A DNA stretch of 64,000 nucleotides, taken from the NCBI GenBank assembly GCA_028280345.1, contig JANQLY010000004.1, forward strand, positions 310,001 to 374,000. The letters run 5' to 3'. Below, piece by piece: positions 1 to 9,635 of this stretch. A program made the translations under genes and the position numbers. The notes under the pieces are model-generated. The model made no database searches and had not been told where the DNA came from. It saw only the letters and a list, made by a program, of their open reading frames with translations. Within the stretch, counting starts at the first letter, position 1. Every line of letters starts with the position of its first letter. The DNA is from Pseudomonadales bacterium (lineage in GTDB: Bacteria > Pseudomonadota > Gammaproteobacteria > Pseudomonadales > UBA7239).

Positions 1-48
1 CGAGTGATTGAAGCGAACCTCAAACACTCGCAGGATAATGAATAGATA

Positions 49-903
49 TTAGAAGCGGGCAATCAAATAAACAGCCAGACCTGAATACTCCCATTCAAAA
101 GAGCCGAGTAGATCACTGGTATCTGCATCCACGTTCATATCAAACGAACCGATTGAGGTGCCCACACCCCAATTGCGAGTAAAGTAGTACTCGGCGGCAA
201 CATTGGCGAGCAAGATATCACCGGCATAGTCGTCGATGGTGACATCAAGCCAGCGGAATCCGGCAATCAGGCGCCATTGATCAGTAGGATCATAACGATA
301 GTTCAAACCAATCAGTGGCAGTGGCGCATCAATATCTTCCGTTGTGGAATATGAGCCATTAATAACAGTGACATTATTGTTTTTATCGGTAATTTCCCCG
401 AAGGCATCAAGATCAAAGCTAATATCCATCCAGTGAATACCGGCAGTCAGACCGAGTGTATGTCGATCTCTTTTGAGGAAGTTCCAGTGGTATTCGATAT
501 CATAAATATTGGTTTTGACTTCACTATTAACAAAGGCACCCGCACCAATGGTTTGATCTTCATATTCAAGATCTTTGAGAACATTACGAGTTGCAGAGCG
601 GCTTACGGGCAGATAGGTCAGGCCCAGGCTGTGGCGCGGGTTAATATCCCAGCGGAATTGAAAGCGGCCCAGACTATCCGAGTCGTCATAACCCAGATCA
701 TCTTCAAAATCGATTTCGGTACCCGCACCAAATTGCTTTGAACTGGCTTGAATACCCGCATTAAAATCGATGAGTGAGCCACCCAGTGTCAGGGTAAAGC
801 GGGGGTCTTTGTCTTCTGCCATGGCTGTTGTGGCAAGTCCGGAGACTAACAGCGATGCCGTGAGCTGGATTAGGCGAGTGCGGGAAGTTTTCAATAGTTT
901 CAT
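49..903 (-). CDS. Outer-membrane beta-barrel protein, unknown function
   Basis: The 284-aa product begins with a clear Sec signal peptide (basic start, hydrophobic core, TTAMA then ED, cleavage near residue 29). The mature part alternates aromatic and polar stretches (GLNYRYDPTDQWRLIAGFRW, NVAAEYYFTRNWGVG) and ends in ...AVYLIARF, the terminal phenylalanine expected of an outer-membrane barrel recognised by BamA. It is inferred to be a small integral outer-membrane barrel of roughly 8-12 strands; the exact family and any substrate are not recognisable. It is a single gene transcribed away from the divergent mscS-family gene. Confidence 0.75.
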   Translation of the reverse strand: MKLLKTSRTRLIQLTASLLVSGLATTAMAEDKDPRFTLTLGGSLIDFNAGIQASSKQFGAGTEIDFEDDLGYDDSDSLGRFQFRWDINPRHSLGLTYLPVSRSATRNVLKDLEYEDQTIGAGAFVNSEVKTNIYDIEYHWNFLKRDRHTLGLTAGIHWMDISFDLDAFGEITDKNNNVTVINGSYSTTEDIDAPLPLIGLNYRYDPTDQWRLIAGFRWLDVTIDDYAGDILLANVAAEYYFTRNWGVGTSIGSFDMNVDADTSDLLGSFEWEYSGLAVYLIARF

Positions 904-1075
904 GCGTATATCCTGTCTCTACGTGGTACCAAATCAGGTAAGAAAATGGGCTGCTGGAAAAGCTGGTCAGTTAGTGACCACTCGTATAGTATCGCAGTGT
1001 AACTGAAAAAGCAGGTTTTTCAAATCACATCCCGGCTGGCTTCAAGGCGGGGAGAACTGACCCGGAAGCAATACT

Positions 1076-2683
1076 ATGCGTGGATTTATTATCAAATTTT
1101 CGTCTATTTTCTTTCTGCTTGTACCGCTGGCTTTTGCCAATTCTGAAGTCTCGGTTAAAGAGGTGCTCAGCAATGATGCAGATGTCGAGGCCGAAGAGTT
1201 GAAGCGTGAAGCCAGTACTCACAAGCTTAATGATGAGTTGCAACGGGATACACCGCGTTCGAGTATTCTTGGGTATTTGCAAGCTGCCCGTAGCGGTGAC
1301 TATGAAAAGGCTGCCAAATACCTCGACTTGAGAAACTTGCCCGATGAAATTTCAGACATTGGCGGTGAAGAGCTGGCACGGCAATTGAAAGTTGTTCTGG
1401 ACAGAACGCTATGGATAGAAATTGACGGTATGAACGATACCAATGACGGCCATAGCGATGATAATTTGCCATCGTATCGCGATCTGGTCGGTATGGTAAG
1501 TGCCAATGAAAAAGTGTATGAAATTTTGTATCAAAGAGTGCCTGGTGAAGGTAAAACCTTTATTTGGAAATTTTCCAATCGCACTGTGGCAGATATTCCC
1601 GAACTGTATGATCACCACGGCTTTAACCGTATAGAGGAAAAGCTTGAAGAAATCTTTCCACGCGGCAAGTTTCTCAAGATTGACTTGTGGATGTGGACAC
1701 TTGCATTAACGGTGCTGTTTTTGAGTTTCTTTCTTGCCAAACCCATCTGCATGATTCTGGTTCTGCTGGTGCGCCGTATGCAGCCTGAGTTGCTTGGTGA
1801 AATAGAGCGTTTTATTAATGGCCCTGTGCGCTTCATGATCATGGTGTATATGGCCGTAATTCTTTATAGAAACAATTTCCACCTTACAGTCGAGGCTCAG
1901 GCGATTGCCAATGCGGGTACCATACGCATTGTTATCCATACCTGGTTTTTTGTTCGCCTGGTCAGTCTGGCCAAAGACTATTTTGCGAACCGACTTGAAA
2001 AAAATGATAAAGCAGAAGCCGTGGTGCTACTCCGACCACTAGCCACAGTATTAAAAATTATCATTGTTATCTTTGCCAGTTTACTGTGGCTCGATAACGT
2101 AGGTTATAACGTTACCACATTGATTGCGGGTCTCGGTATCGGTGGACTTGCTGTTGCATTAGCAGCACAGAAATCACTGGAAAATCTGCTGGGCACGATC
2201 ACAATCTATGCTTCAGCGCCAATCAAAATCGGGGACTTTTGCAATGTGTCTGGCACGATGGGCACGGTTGAAGAAATCGGTTTGTGGGCGACACAAATTC
2301 GAACGCTGGATCGTTCCGTAATCTTTGTGCCGAATGCGCAACTTTCGGCAGGCATGATTGAAAACTTTTCAAAAAGAGACAAATTTCGTTTTTCACGCAT
2401 TATCAATCTTGCGCATGAAACAGATCAGGAAGTGTTGTCATCGGCATTGCAGGAAATCGAGCAGTACCTCAAGCAAAATGACAGACTTGATCCGGACATT
2501 CAGCGCGTCAGGCTGGTTACGATTGGTGAGTACGGATTTGAGGTGGAGATATTCACCTTTATCCTCACGGTGAGTATGCCGGAATGCAAACAAGTGACTG
2601 AAGAAGTGAACCTTGCCATTAACAGTATTGTCAAACGTGCAGGCATTGAATATGCCAAGGCCTTAAAGCCGGTACCTGCATAA
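1076..2683 (+). CDS. MscS-family mechanosensitive ion channel with periplasmic N-terminal domain
   Basis: The 535-aa protein has an N-terminal signal peptide (residues about 1-21, ending AFA), a charged extracytoplasmic region to about residue 205, several membrane spans, and the MscS pore helix rich in Gly and Ala (GLGIGGLAVALAAQKSLENL, about residues 350-370). The beta-domain motif (APIKIGDFCNVSGTMGTVEEIGL) and the alpha/beta C-terminal cytoplasmic domain follow. Such channels open on hypo-osmotic shock and release solutes through the inner membrane. The long periplasmic extension distinguishes it from minimal 286-residue MscS. The gene stands alone, with about 170 bp to the divergent upstream gene. 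Confidence 0.9.
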   Translation: MRGFIIKFSSIFFLLVPLAFANSEVSVKEVLSNDADVEAEELKREASTHKLNDELQRDTPRSSILGYLQAARSGDYEKAAKYLDLRNLPDEISDIGGEELARQLKVVLDRTLWIEIDGMNDTNDGHSDDNLPSYRDLVGMVSANEKVYEILYQRVPGEGKTFIWKFSNRTVADIPELYDHHGFNRIEEKLEEIFPRGKFLKIDLWMWTLALTVLFLSFFLAKPICMILVLLVRRMQPELLGEIERFINGPVRFMIMVYMAVILYRNNFHLTVEAQAIANAGTIRIVIHTWFFVRLVSLAKDYFANRLEKNDKAEAVVLLRPLATVLKIIIVIFASLLWLDNVGYNVTTLIAGLGIGGLAVALAAQKSLENLLGTITIYASAPIKIGDFCNVSGTMGTVEEIGLWATQIRTLDRSVIFVPNAQLSAGMIENFSKRDKFRFSRIINLAHETDQEVLSSALQEIEQYLKQNDRLDPDIQRVRLVTIGEYGFEVEIFTFILTVSMPECKQVTEEVNLAINSIVKRAGIEYAKALKPVPA

Positions 2684-2769
2684 TAGTTGTCATGCTGAGG
2701 TGCTGTTGAGGTAGATCAGATGGCGGCTAATTGCGGCATGTTTCGCTGTTCAGACCACAGGGAGATAGC

Positions 2770-2775
2770 TATAAT
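2770..2775 (+). promoter_or_regulatory. Putative -10 element upstream of cytochrome c5 gene
   Basis: A perfect TATAAT hexamer about 80 bp before the cytochrome c start. The -35 region is weak (TTCAGA at 2749, spacing 15), so the promoter assignment rests mainly on the -10 element. Confidence 0.4.
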
Positions 2776-2854
2776 GCGCTCCGGTTTAAACAGTAAAACC
2801 CGTGTCTTTCCGGCTTACTGTTGTATTTAGCGAATAGAATTTGGGAGAATGACC

Positions 2855-3289
2855 GTGAAAGTGATAATGAGAATTGTTAGCATTTGCCTTGCTGCCAGTA
2901 CCCTGCTGGCTGCCTCTGTCTACGCTGCTGATGAGCATGATGCAGATTTGATTGAGCGCATCAAGGCAGTAGGTGAAGTGTGTGCTGCTGGTAGTGATTG
3001 TGCCAGTGTCAACACTGCTGCCTCTTCCGGCGGTAGTGCAGATGCAGGTGCAGCGGCGCGCTCCGGTTCTGATATTGCTGCCAAGCACTGCGCTATGTGT
3101 CACGGCAATCCGGGTATCCCGGGTGCTCCGAGAACTCCGGAAGAGTGGCAGGCACGAGTGGATGCGAAAGGCCTCGATGGTATCGTAGCGACAGCTATCT
3201 CCGGTATTAATGCCATGCCGCCGAAAGGTATGTGTATGGACTGTACTGATGCAGAGATGAAAGCAGCGGTTGAGGCACTGATCCAGTAG
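2855..3289 (+). CDS. Cytochrome c5-type monoheme periplasmic protein
   Basis: A signal peptide is followed by a linker rich in Ala, Gly and Ser, then one heme-binding CAMCH motif (about residue 79) and the distal ligand region AMPPKGMCMDC, which carries the axial Met and the pair of Cys characteristic of the cytochrome c5 family. It is a periplasmic or membrane-tethered electron carrier. The GTG at 2855 is preferred because GGGAG (2843-2847) is about 7 nt upstream; an ATG at 2849 would be too close to that ribosome site, and ATG 2867 is also possible. The neighbouring convergent gene is rep, an arrangement I recall from pseudomonads. Confidence 0.88.
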   Translation: MKVIMRIVSICLAASTLLAASVYAADEHDADLIERIKAVGEVCAAGSDCASVNTAASSGGSADAGAAARSGSDIAAKHCAMCHGNPGIPGAPRTPEEWQARVDAKGLDGIVATAISGINAMPPKGMCMDCTDAEMKAAVEALIQ

Positions 3290-3313
3290 CCTTCCAGCAA
3301 GATCATTGAAAAA

Positions 3314-3340
3314 GCCGCTGCTCTGGCAGCGGTTTTTTTT
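3314..3340. terminator. Bidirectional rho-independent terminator between cyt c5 and rep
   Basis: GCCGCTGC / GCAGCGG stem with a CTCTG-type loop, followed by eight T on the plus strand and preceded by a run of A, so it can end both convergent transcripts. Confidence 0.85.
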
Positions 3341-3373
3341 ATGCCTGAAAGAAGAGTGAGGCTGCAGTCAGGG

Positions 3374-5410
3374 TTAATCAAACAGGCCTTTAAGTGATGA
3401 AAGTGTGGACTGGGCTTTTGCTTGTTGCTGTTCCTCGGACATCGCTACCTGGCCGCCTTCCCATTCGAGATCGTCCTGTGGCAATTCCTCAATGAAACGA
3501 CTCGGACTGCAATCCACAGTTTCACCAAATTGTTTGCGCTGTTCGGCCAGTGTCAGGGTCAGGGTGCGTTGGGCACGCGTCAGGCCGACATAGGCAAGGC
3601 GTCGTTCCTCTTCTATATTATCTTCCTCAATACTGCTGCGGTGGGGTAATAGCGCTTCCTCCATGCCCATAATATAAACGTGGGGGAACTCGAGGCCTTT
3701 GGCGGCGTGCAGCGTCATCAGTTGTACCCGGTCGGTCAGGTCTTCTTCCTGCTGCTGGTCGAGCAAATCCTGTAACAGCAGTTTATTAACCGCACGTTCG
3801 ATTTGATCCTGGGCATCACCGCTATCTTCACGGTCTTCATCTTTGGCAATGGACTGTTGAATGGAATCGAGCAGGTAGTAGACGTTTTCAAGTCGTTTTT
3901 CGGCGGCCTGCGGTGAACTGCTATTCTGCTGAAGCCACAGATCGTAGCCCATATCGTCCACCATCTCCCGCAGAGCGGCCATCGGACCAAGGCTGTGGCA
4001 GTTTGCTCGCACCTGGTCGAGCCAGTGAGCAAAGCGCTGCAGTTTTTCACTGGCCGCCTTGCCGACATGGCTTTCGAGACCAAGCTCATCAATGCACAGG
4101 TAGAGGCTGGCGCCGCGCTGTTGGGCATAGTGTGCGAGCTTTTCCAGTGTGGAGGGGCCGATCTTGCGCCGTGGTGTATTGATAATGCGCAAAAAGGCAT
4201 TGTCATCTTCCGGGTTCACGAGCAAGCGCAGGTAGGCCATGATGTCCTTAATTTCCGAACGTGCGAAAAATGACTGGCCGCCACTAATATTGTAGGGTAA
4301 CTGGTGTTGCTGCAATTTTATTTCAAGAATGCGTGACTGGTGGTTACCGCGGTACAACACCGCAAAGTCGCGAAAGTCTGCCTGGCGGTGCAGGCGCTTT
4401 TGCAAAATCTCTACGGCAATGCGCTCTGCTTCCTCATCTTCGCTTTTCAGTTGCAGTACACGAATCGGGTCACCGTAGCCAAGCTCGCTCCAGAGTTTCT
4501 TTTCAAACGTATGCGGGTTATTGGCAATCAGGGTATTCGCGGCTTTGAGGATGCGGCCCGCTGAGCGGTAATTTTGTTCGAGTTTGATAATCCTGAGATT
4601 GGCAAAGTCTGTTTCAAGCTGGCTGAGGTTTTCCGGACGTGCTCCGCGCCATGCATAAATGGACTGGTCATCATCGCCGACAGCGGTTAGGCCCTCGCGG
4701 GTACCGACAAGCTGTCGTACAAGCCGGTACTGACTGATATTGGTATCCTGGTATTCATCCACGAGCATGTAGTGGATGCGGCGCTGCCATTTTTGCAATA
4801 CCTCCGGCTGCTGCTCAAACAGGGTGACGGGCAGACTGATAAGATCATCAAAATCGACGGCGTTATAGGCGCGCAGTGCTTCGTTATAGCGCTCATAACA
4901 CAGCGCGATGGTTTGTTCCCCCTCACTTTTTGCCAGTGACAGAGCCTGTTGTGGTGAAATAAAGTCGTTCTTCCAGTTGGAAATAGTGTGCTGAACAATG
5001 TCGACAAAACTGCTGTCGCGACTTTGTTGCATGAGTAAATCCTTGAGCAAGGTCTGACTGTCCTGGGCGTCAAAAATTGAAAAACCCTTCTTCAGATTCA
5101 GGTGACCGATTTCACGGCGGATAATATTCAGTCCAAGCGTATGGAAAGTCGAAACGGTCAAGCCTTTGGTTGCTTCGCGGTCGAGCATTTTGCCAACCCG
5201 TTCCTTCATTTCTCTGGCTGCCTTGTTAGTAAAGGTGACCGCACAGATATTGTAGGCCTTGATATCACAGCGCTGAATCAACCAGGCGATCTTCTCCGTA
5301 ATCACCCGGGTCTTGCCGCTGCCGGCACCGGCGAGCACGAGCAAGGGGCCATCAATATAACGTACCGCCTGGCTCTGCTCAGGATTGAGTTGAAAGGTGA
5401 TCTGGGTCAC
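3374..5410 (-). CDS. rep: ATP-dependent DNA helicase Rep
   Basis: A 678-aa superfamily 1A helicase that translocates 3'-5' on single-stranded DNA and helps replication forks pass obstacles. Visible motifs are Walker A GAGSGKT (residues 28-34), motif Ia TFTNKAAREMKERVG, motif II LVDEYQDTN (about 216), motif III GDDDQSIYAWRGARPENL, motif IV LEQNYRS, and motif V/VI LHAAKGLEF and VGLTRAQ. Length and the N-terminal sequence match Rep better than UvrD. It is monocistronic and convergent with the cytochrome gene. Confidence 0.97.
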   Translation of the reverse strand: MTQITFQLNPEQSQAVRYIDGPLLVLAGAGSGKTRVITEKIAWLIQRCDIKAYNICAVTFTNKAAREMKERVGKMLDREATKGLTVSTFHTLGLNIIRREIGHLNLKKGFSIFDAQDSQTLLKDLLMQQSRDSSFVDIVQHTISNWKNDFISPQQALSLAKSEGEQTIALCYERYNEALRAYNAVDFDDLISLPVTLFEQQPEVLQKWQRRIHYMLVDEYQDTNISQYRLVRQLVGTREGLTAVGDDDQSIYAWRGARPENLSQLETDFANLRIIKLEQNYRSAGRILKAANTLIANNPHTFEKKLWSELGYGDPIRVLQLKSEDEEAERIAVEILQKRLHRQADFRDFAVLYRGNHQSRILEIKLQQHQLPYNISGGQSFFARSEIKDIMAYLRLLVNPEDDNAFLRIINTPRRKIGPSTLEKLAHYAQQRGASLYLCIDELGLESHVGKAASEKLQRFAHWLDQVRANCHSLGPMAALREMVDDMGYDLWLQQNSSSPQAAEKRLENVYYLLDSIQQSIAKDEDREDSGDAQDQIERAVNKLLLQDLLDQQQEEDLTDRVQLMTLHAAKGLEFPHVYIMGMEEALLPHRSSIEEDNIEEERRLAYVGLTRAQRTLTLTLAEQRKQFGETVDCSPSRFIEELPQDDLEWEGGQVAMSEEQQQAKAQSTLSSLKGLFD

Positions 5411-5705
5411 AAAATGATTGACTACTGGAAAAAAGCGCGAATTGTAGCAGGAAAAATGTGCCGTTTTCTTCTATAAATTAAAGATACGTTAACCGGCTTA
5501 ACCCATAATTTTGTGGGCCTTTAACGGTCGCTTTACGAGAAGGGTGTAGAGTGGCCTGGTGGCAGAATTAAAGAAAGCCGGTGCAAGATGTAAACGCTAG
5601 CATAGTTTTTAGCCATGCCGGCCAGAGCTGTTGGGTGTTCGCAACCGGCTAAAGCGCATTTGTAAGATATCTGTTTTATGGAGTATTACAAACAGGGATT
5701 GCAGG
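5411..5705. other. Intergenic region between divergent rep and receiver-like gene
   Basis: About 295 bp. It must hold the promoters for both divergent genes, but I see no convincing sigma-70 pair, repeat or RNA gene in it. Confidence 0.4.
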
Positions 5706-6215
5706 ATGTACAACATTTCACGGAAGGCGGATCAGGTGAGTACAGAGAGCGTATTTGATATGCCAATCAAGGTATTGTTGGTGGATATTGAATACCGGCA
5801 GTTTTTACACTGCCGGGAGATGCTTGCGTCTCTCAAGGAATTTCATACCGATTTGCTGTGGTGTGGTGAACTTGAAGAAGCGAACAAAGCCATCCGTTCT
5901 GCAGCTTATGACCTTGTGATTTTAAATACGGAGCAATGCGACTATGAACTGTTTCACGAGTTATTACAGAGTGGCTCGTGTACGCCGCTTGTTGCCCTTA
6001 CCGGGGATGAAGACGAGTTTGAGCGCCTCAAGCTATTGAGCAATGCGGTGATTGGTGTCCTGAACCCACGCGCTCCGGACTTGCGCTTTCTGCGTTATTT
6101 TCTACTACAGGCCGACATGCACCGACGCGGTGAATTCAGTATTGATGTACTGTCTGACCCACTCAAGGATATGGCAGACATGATGAACATCAATGCTCTG
6201 CTAAAGCCTCATTAA
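5706..6215 (+). CDS. Degenerate response-regulator receiver (pseudo-receiver) protein
   Basis: The central region (from MPIKVLLVD) follows the CheY-like fold: acidic pocket on beta1 (VLLVD), beta3 DLVILN, beta4 LVALTG and beta5 VIGVLNP. The usual phospho-acceptor Asp at the end of beta3 is Asn (LVILNTEQ) and the conserved Lys of the KP motif is replaced by Asn (LNPR), so phosphotransfer is unlikely. There is no output domain; a short helical tail follows. ATG 5706 is chosen over the distal TTG 5631; ATG 5760 directly before the receiver is also plausible. It may act as a protein-interaction module; partner unknown. Confidence 0.65.
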   Translation: MYNISRKADQVSTESVFDMPIKVLLVDIEYRQFLHCREMLASLKEFHTDLLWCGELEEANKAIRSAAYDLVILNTEQCDYELFHELLQSGSCTPLVALTGDEDEFERLKLLSNAVIGVLNPRAPDLRFLRYFLLQADMHRRGEFSIDVLSDPLKDMADMMNINALLKPH

Positions 6216-6236
6216 CCCCTTAATTGTTTCTGTGCC

Positions 6237-7793
6237 TTAAACCTGCGCATTTTTCTCCTGAATGATGCCTGTTGACTGCCGGGTAAAACGGTAGCCCAGT
6301 GCTTCTGCAAGATGTTGAGAAGAGATATCTACGGCTTGCTCCAGATCAGCGATGGTGCGAGCCACCTTGAGCACCCGGTGCCAGGCACGGGCCGATAGGT
6401 GCAACTTGTCGGTAGCCTGCTCAAGCAATTGCTGCGGGCGGGAGGAGAGCGGACAGTGTTGTTCTATCTCGCGATGATCCAGTTGACTGTTACTCTTGCC
6501 GCCATTGCGCTGCTGTTGAACCTTCTGACACCGTACTACGAGCGAGCGCGCTTTGGCTGAAGTGAGCTGGTTACTATCACGAGGTGTAGAGGGTGCTCGT
6601 AGATCGCGGGCGTTTAATGGCGCGACTCTGACCTGCAAGTCGATGCGATCGAGCAGCGGACCGGAAATCTTGCGCTGGTAACGCTGAATCTGCTCTGCGC
6701 TGCAGTGACAGGGAATATCCCGTGCGCCGTAATAGCCACAGGGACAAGGGTTCATTGCCGCGACGAGTTGAAAGCGTGCAGGAAATTCCAGCTGTGCTTG
6801 CGCTCGCGCTATTGATATACGCCCTGACTCCAGTGGTTCGCGCAGAACTTCGAGAACATTGCGCTGAAATTCCGGCAGTTCGTCGAGAAACAGTACGCCG
6901 CCGTGGGCGAGGCTGATTTCTCCCGGGCGTGGTACTTTGCCACCACCGGCCATGGCGACAGCAGAAGCGCTGTGGTGAGGGCTGCGAAACGGGCGCCGGT
7001 GCAGTATGCCGCTGGTGGAGTGCTGCGTGTTGTATGCCGAGTGTATCGCTGCAACCTCGAGTTTTTCCATCTCGTCGAGCTCCGGCAAAATACCGGGCAG
7101 GCGTGTGGCAAGCATGGTTTTACCCGAGCCGGGTGGACCACAGAGCAACAGGTTATGGCCCCCGGCGGCGGCAATCAGTAAGGCGCGACAGGCGCTGTGC
7201 TGGCCTTTGATATCAGCGATATCCTCATCCCCCGAAGTTATTGGCGCAGAGTTTTCAACGGGCCTGGCTGCGGTAATGGGCTCGCGGCCATTAAGATGAG
7301 CGCAAATCTCGAGCAGATGGTTGGCGGGTAGTATCGTGGTATTTTTTGCCAGACAGGCTTCAGCGCTGTTGTCGTCGGGTACCACGAGTTTGCGCTGTGA
7401 ATGTTGGCAACTGATAGCGGCGCTCAAGCTGCCGCTGACCGCACGGAGTTGGCCGGTTAGAGCCAGCTCACCAATAAACTCATAGTCGTGTAGTACCTGA
7501 GCTGGAATTTGCCCGGAGGCAGCGAGAATGCCGAGCGCAATCGCGAGGTCGTAGCGCCCACCTTCCTTGGGCAGATCCGCCGGGGCGAGATTAATCGTGA
7601 TACGGCGCTGGGGAAATTCAAGATGCGAGTTAATAATCGCACTGCGCACTCGATCCTTGCTTTCCTTTACTGCTGTTTCCGGCAGTCCGACAATAGACAG
7701 GCCGGGCAGTCCGTTAGATAAGTGGATTTCAACTGTAATTAGCGGGGCGTCAATTCCAAGCCGGGCACGGCTATAGGCAATGGCAAGCGACAT
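6237..7793 (-). CDS. comM: YifB/ComM-family AAA ATPase (Mg-chelatase-like)
   Basis: The 518-aa protein has an N-terminal Lon/S16-like domain (SLAIAYSRARLGIDAPLITVEIHL in the first 25 residues), then a Mg-chelatase-type AAA+ domain with Walker A GPPGSGKT (about residue 220), GGGKVPRPGEISLAHGGVLFLDELPEF (Walker B) and a C-terminal lid with a Cys cluster (NPCPCGYYG...CHC). ComM is a helicase promoting branch migration during natural transformation. The start at 7793 is chosen because AAGGAGG lies 6-8 nt upstream and the protein then begins MSLAIAYSRA as in the family; the longer reading frame to 7844 has no support. Confidence 0.92.
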   Translation of the reverse strand: MSLAIAYSRARLGIDAPLITVEIHLSNGLPGLSIVGLPETAVKESKDRVRSAIINSHLEFPQRRITINLAPADLPKEGGRYDLAIALGILAASGQIPAQVLHDYEFIGELALTGQLRAVSGSLSAAISCQHSQRKLVVPDDNSAEACLAKNTTILPANHLLEICAHLNGREPITAARPVENSAPITSGDEDIADIKGQHSACRALLIAAAGGHNLLLCGPPGSGKTMLATRLPGILPELDEMEKLEVAAIHSAYNTQHSTSGILHRRPFRSPHHSASAVAMAGGGKVPRPGEISLAHGGVLFLDELPEFQRNVLEVLREPLESGRISIARAQAQLEFPARFQLVAAMNPCPCGYYGARDIPCHCSAEQIQRYQRKISGPLLDRIDLQVRVAPLNARDLRAPSTPRDSNQLTSAKARSLVVRCQKVQQQRNGGKSNSQLDHREIEQHCPLSSRPQQLLEQATDKLHLSARAWHRVLKVARTIADLEQAVDISSQHLAEALGYRFTRQSTGIIQEKNAQV

Positions 7794-8033
7794 GATTTCC
7801 TCCTTGAAATACCTGTATTGTGCATTGGTGCCAATCACCGCCATCCTTAACGGTGAATAGCCAGTTTCCCTGTTTTAACCGGGCATTGCAACTGACGGGT
7901 AATTTTTCCTGTCAGGCAGTTCCTGTGACGCGGTGACATTGCTACACTCTGTGGTATTGATGGTGTGGCGCCAGAGGTGCGATGCTGGAATTAAAAATGT
8001 CGAGAGGGACATATAGGGGCAAGGGTGATAAAT

Positions 8034-8600
8034 ATGCGAAAACCAGGGCAGCAGCCTTGCGGCTTGGTGGTGATGTTACTGCTATCAATAGTAGTGCAGG
8101 CAGAAGAGTCCCGAACCATTAATGGTTGTGAGATTGGTACATTTACTGCCTGTGAAGGTGCAGACCTCAGCGGTGTGGATTTAGCCGGTGCCTACCTTGA
8201 CAGTGCGCAATTGGCGAATGTCAATCTCAGCGGGGCTAATCTCAGTGGTGCGAATCTGTATGGGGCGGATTTAAGTGGTGCGAATCTCAGCGGTGCGAAT
8301 CTCAATCAGGCAAACCTCGGGGGTGCCGATCTCGGTTCGGCGGACCTCAGCGGTGCAACACTGGCCAGTGCGAATTTGTCCGGAGCTTATATCAGCAGAG
8401 GCAACCTGAGTGATGCGGATTTAACCAGTGCTGATCTCGGCTTTGCCGATTTGCAAATGAGCAATCTTTCCGGGGCAAAACTGCAAGAAGCAAATCTGCG
8501 CAGTGTCACGTGGAGTAATACCATCTGTGTTGATGGCAGTAATAGTGACGATCATATACGCGGCAGTTGCCTGTTTGATCTAAAAGATAGTCAAGAATAG
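8034..8600 (+). CDS. Secreted pentapeptide-repeat protein
   Basis: A signal peptide (MRKPGQQPCGLVVMLLLSIVVQA) precedes about 22 tandem pentapeptides of the A(D/N)LSG type (SGANLSGANLYGADLSGANL...), which form a right-handed quadrilateral beta-helix. The protein ends in a short non-repeat segment with a pair of Cys (TICVDGSN...GSCLFD). ATG 8034 is chosen because AAGGG lies 8 nt upstream; the alternative GTG 8025 overlaps that site. Unlike cytosolic DNA-mimic members such as Qnr or MfpA, the signal peptide places it outside the cytoplasm. Function unknown. Confidence 0.85.
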   Translation: MRKPGQQPCGLVVMLLLSIVVQAEESRTINGCEIGTFTACEGADLSGVDLAGAYLDSAQLANVNLSGANLSGANLYGADLSGANLSGANLNQANLGGADLGSADLSGATLASANLSGAYISRGNLSDADLTSADLGFADLQMSNLSGAKLQEANLRSVTWSNTICVDGSNSDDHIRGSCLFDLKDSQE

Positions 8601-8615
8601 AAACGTAACTTTTTG

Positions 8616-9485
8616 CTACGGCCCTTTTTCCATTTGCCGTACAGTAAAAAACTCTTCCTTAAGGCGTTGGTCAAACTTTACCTTGTCAGTTTGCATAATG
8701 GTTTTTGACAACAGGGTTTCACCCTTCCATGTGGCCATGACCACTTCCGTTTGTACCCAGATATCATCGATGAGTTTGAGCTCAACTACATCCATTTGCT
8801 TGGTGCGATTACCTTTCTTTAAGGAATTGATGCTGCGCACAACCATATAGTTATCCTGACGAACGTAGACTTCCGAGCGAGTGTAACCATCTTCGGTAAT
8901 CACCTCCGGGTTAACGGGTAGGGCTTCAATCACCCACACCTTATGGCCGTCGATTTCCTCTTCGCGCAGCAGAGTATAGTTGTAGCTCTGGATATTGCGC
9001 AGTGCCATGTCAGCGTGGGAAAAGTCTGTGCCCATAAATGCCAGGCGTTTGTCATTGCCTGCAATACGCTTGGTTTTGCCGGTGCGTGGTAGATAGATCC
9101 ACTGTTTGTCTTCGCGCGTTGGATCGTCAAAATCCCAGGACAGAAAGCCGGTATCTTTCATATTATCCGGCGCAGTGAAAAACATAATGCTCTTGGTAAT
9201 TTTCATTTGTCCATCACCGATGCGACGGCGGTAGGATTTGGCAACCTGGGTACGTTCGCGGCCATTCTTGTCGATCAGAGTCATCGTAATGCGCTGGCTG
9301 ACACGGTCGCCCATATTGACACTGTTAACCATAATCATAATATCCAGTGCGCTCTGTTTCGTGGCATCATTTTCCACAGCATCGGCGCTGGCCGACTCAC
9401 CCGTGGTGTCCTGTGCGGTGGCAAGCACTGGAAAAACCATCATCAGGCAGACTGAAATGGTGCGGAAAAGAGCTTGGCGTGTCAT
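8616..9485 (-). CDS. Outer-membrane lipoprotein-sorting (LolA-like) domain protein
   Basis: A 289-aa exported protein (signal MTRQALFRTISVCLMMVFPVLATAQ) with the pattern of the LolA-like family often annotated as outer membrane lipoprotein-sorting protein: MTLIDKNGRERTQ, SIMFFTAPDNMKDTGFLSWDFDD, KQWIYLPRTGKTKRIAGNDK, SFMGTDFSHADM-like and VEALPVNPEV elements. This family is commonly encoded with RND-type MMPL exporters, but no exporter gene adjoins here. A GTG at 9494 is the alternative start. Probably periplasmic, binding a lipid or lipoprotein. Confidence 0.8.
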   Translation of the reverse strand: MTRQALFRTISVCLMMVFPVLATAQDTTGESASADAVENDATKQSALDIMIMVNSVNMGDRVSQRITMTLIDKNGRERTQVAKSYRRRIGDGQMKITKSIMFFTAPDNMKDTGFLSWDFDDPTREDKQWIYLPRTGKTKRIAGNDKRLAFMGTDFSHADMALRNIQSYNYTLLREEEIDGHKVWVIEALPVNPEVITEDGYTRSEVYVRQDNYMVVRSINSLKKGNRTKQMDVVELKLIDDIWVQTEVVMATWKGETLLSKTIMQTDKVKFDQRLKEEFFTVRQMEKGP

Positions 9486-9579
9486 GGCAGGCACTCATCT
9501 AATGGTTTTGTTTACGCATCTTAAAGGATGCATGGAAGCCACAGCAAGTTGGGCCTGGTCGCGAAGAAGTAGGCAATAC

Positions 9580-9600
9580 CTTGCACTGCAATGGTGCAAG
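9580..9600. promoter_or_regulatory. NtrC binding site upstream of ureD
   Basis: Contains TGCACTGCAATGGTGCA, an exact match to the NtrC consensus TGCACY-N5-RGTGCA, extended by CT and AG into a longer palindrome. Its centre (9590) lies about 70 bp upstream of the start expected from the sigma-54 element at 9636. Confidence 0.8.
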
Positions 9601-9635
9601 CATAACATGGATTGATGCCTGAGCTGATGAAAAAC

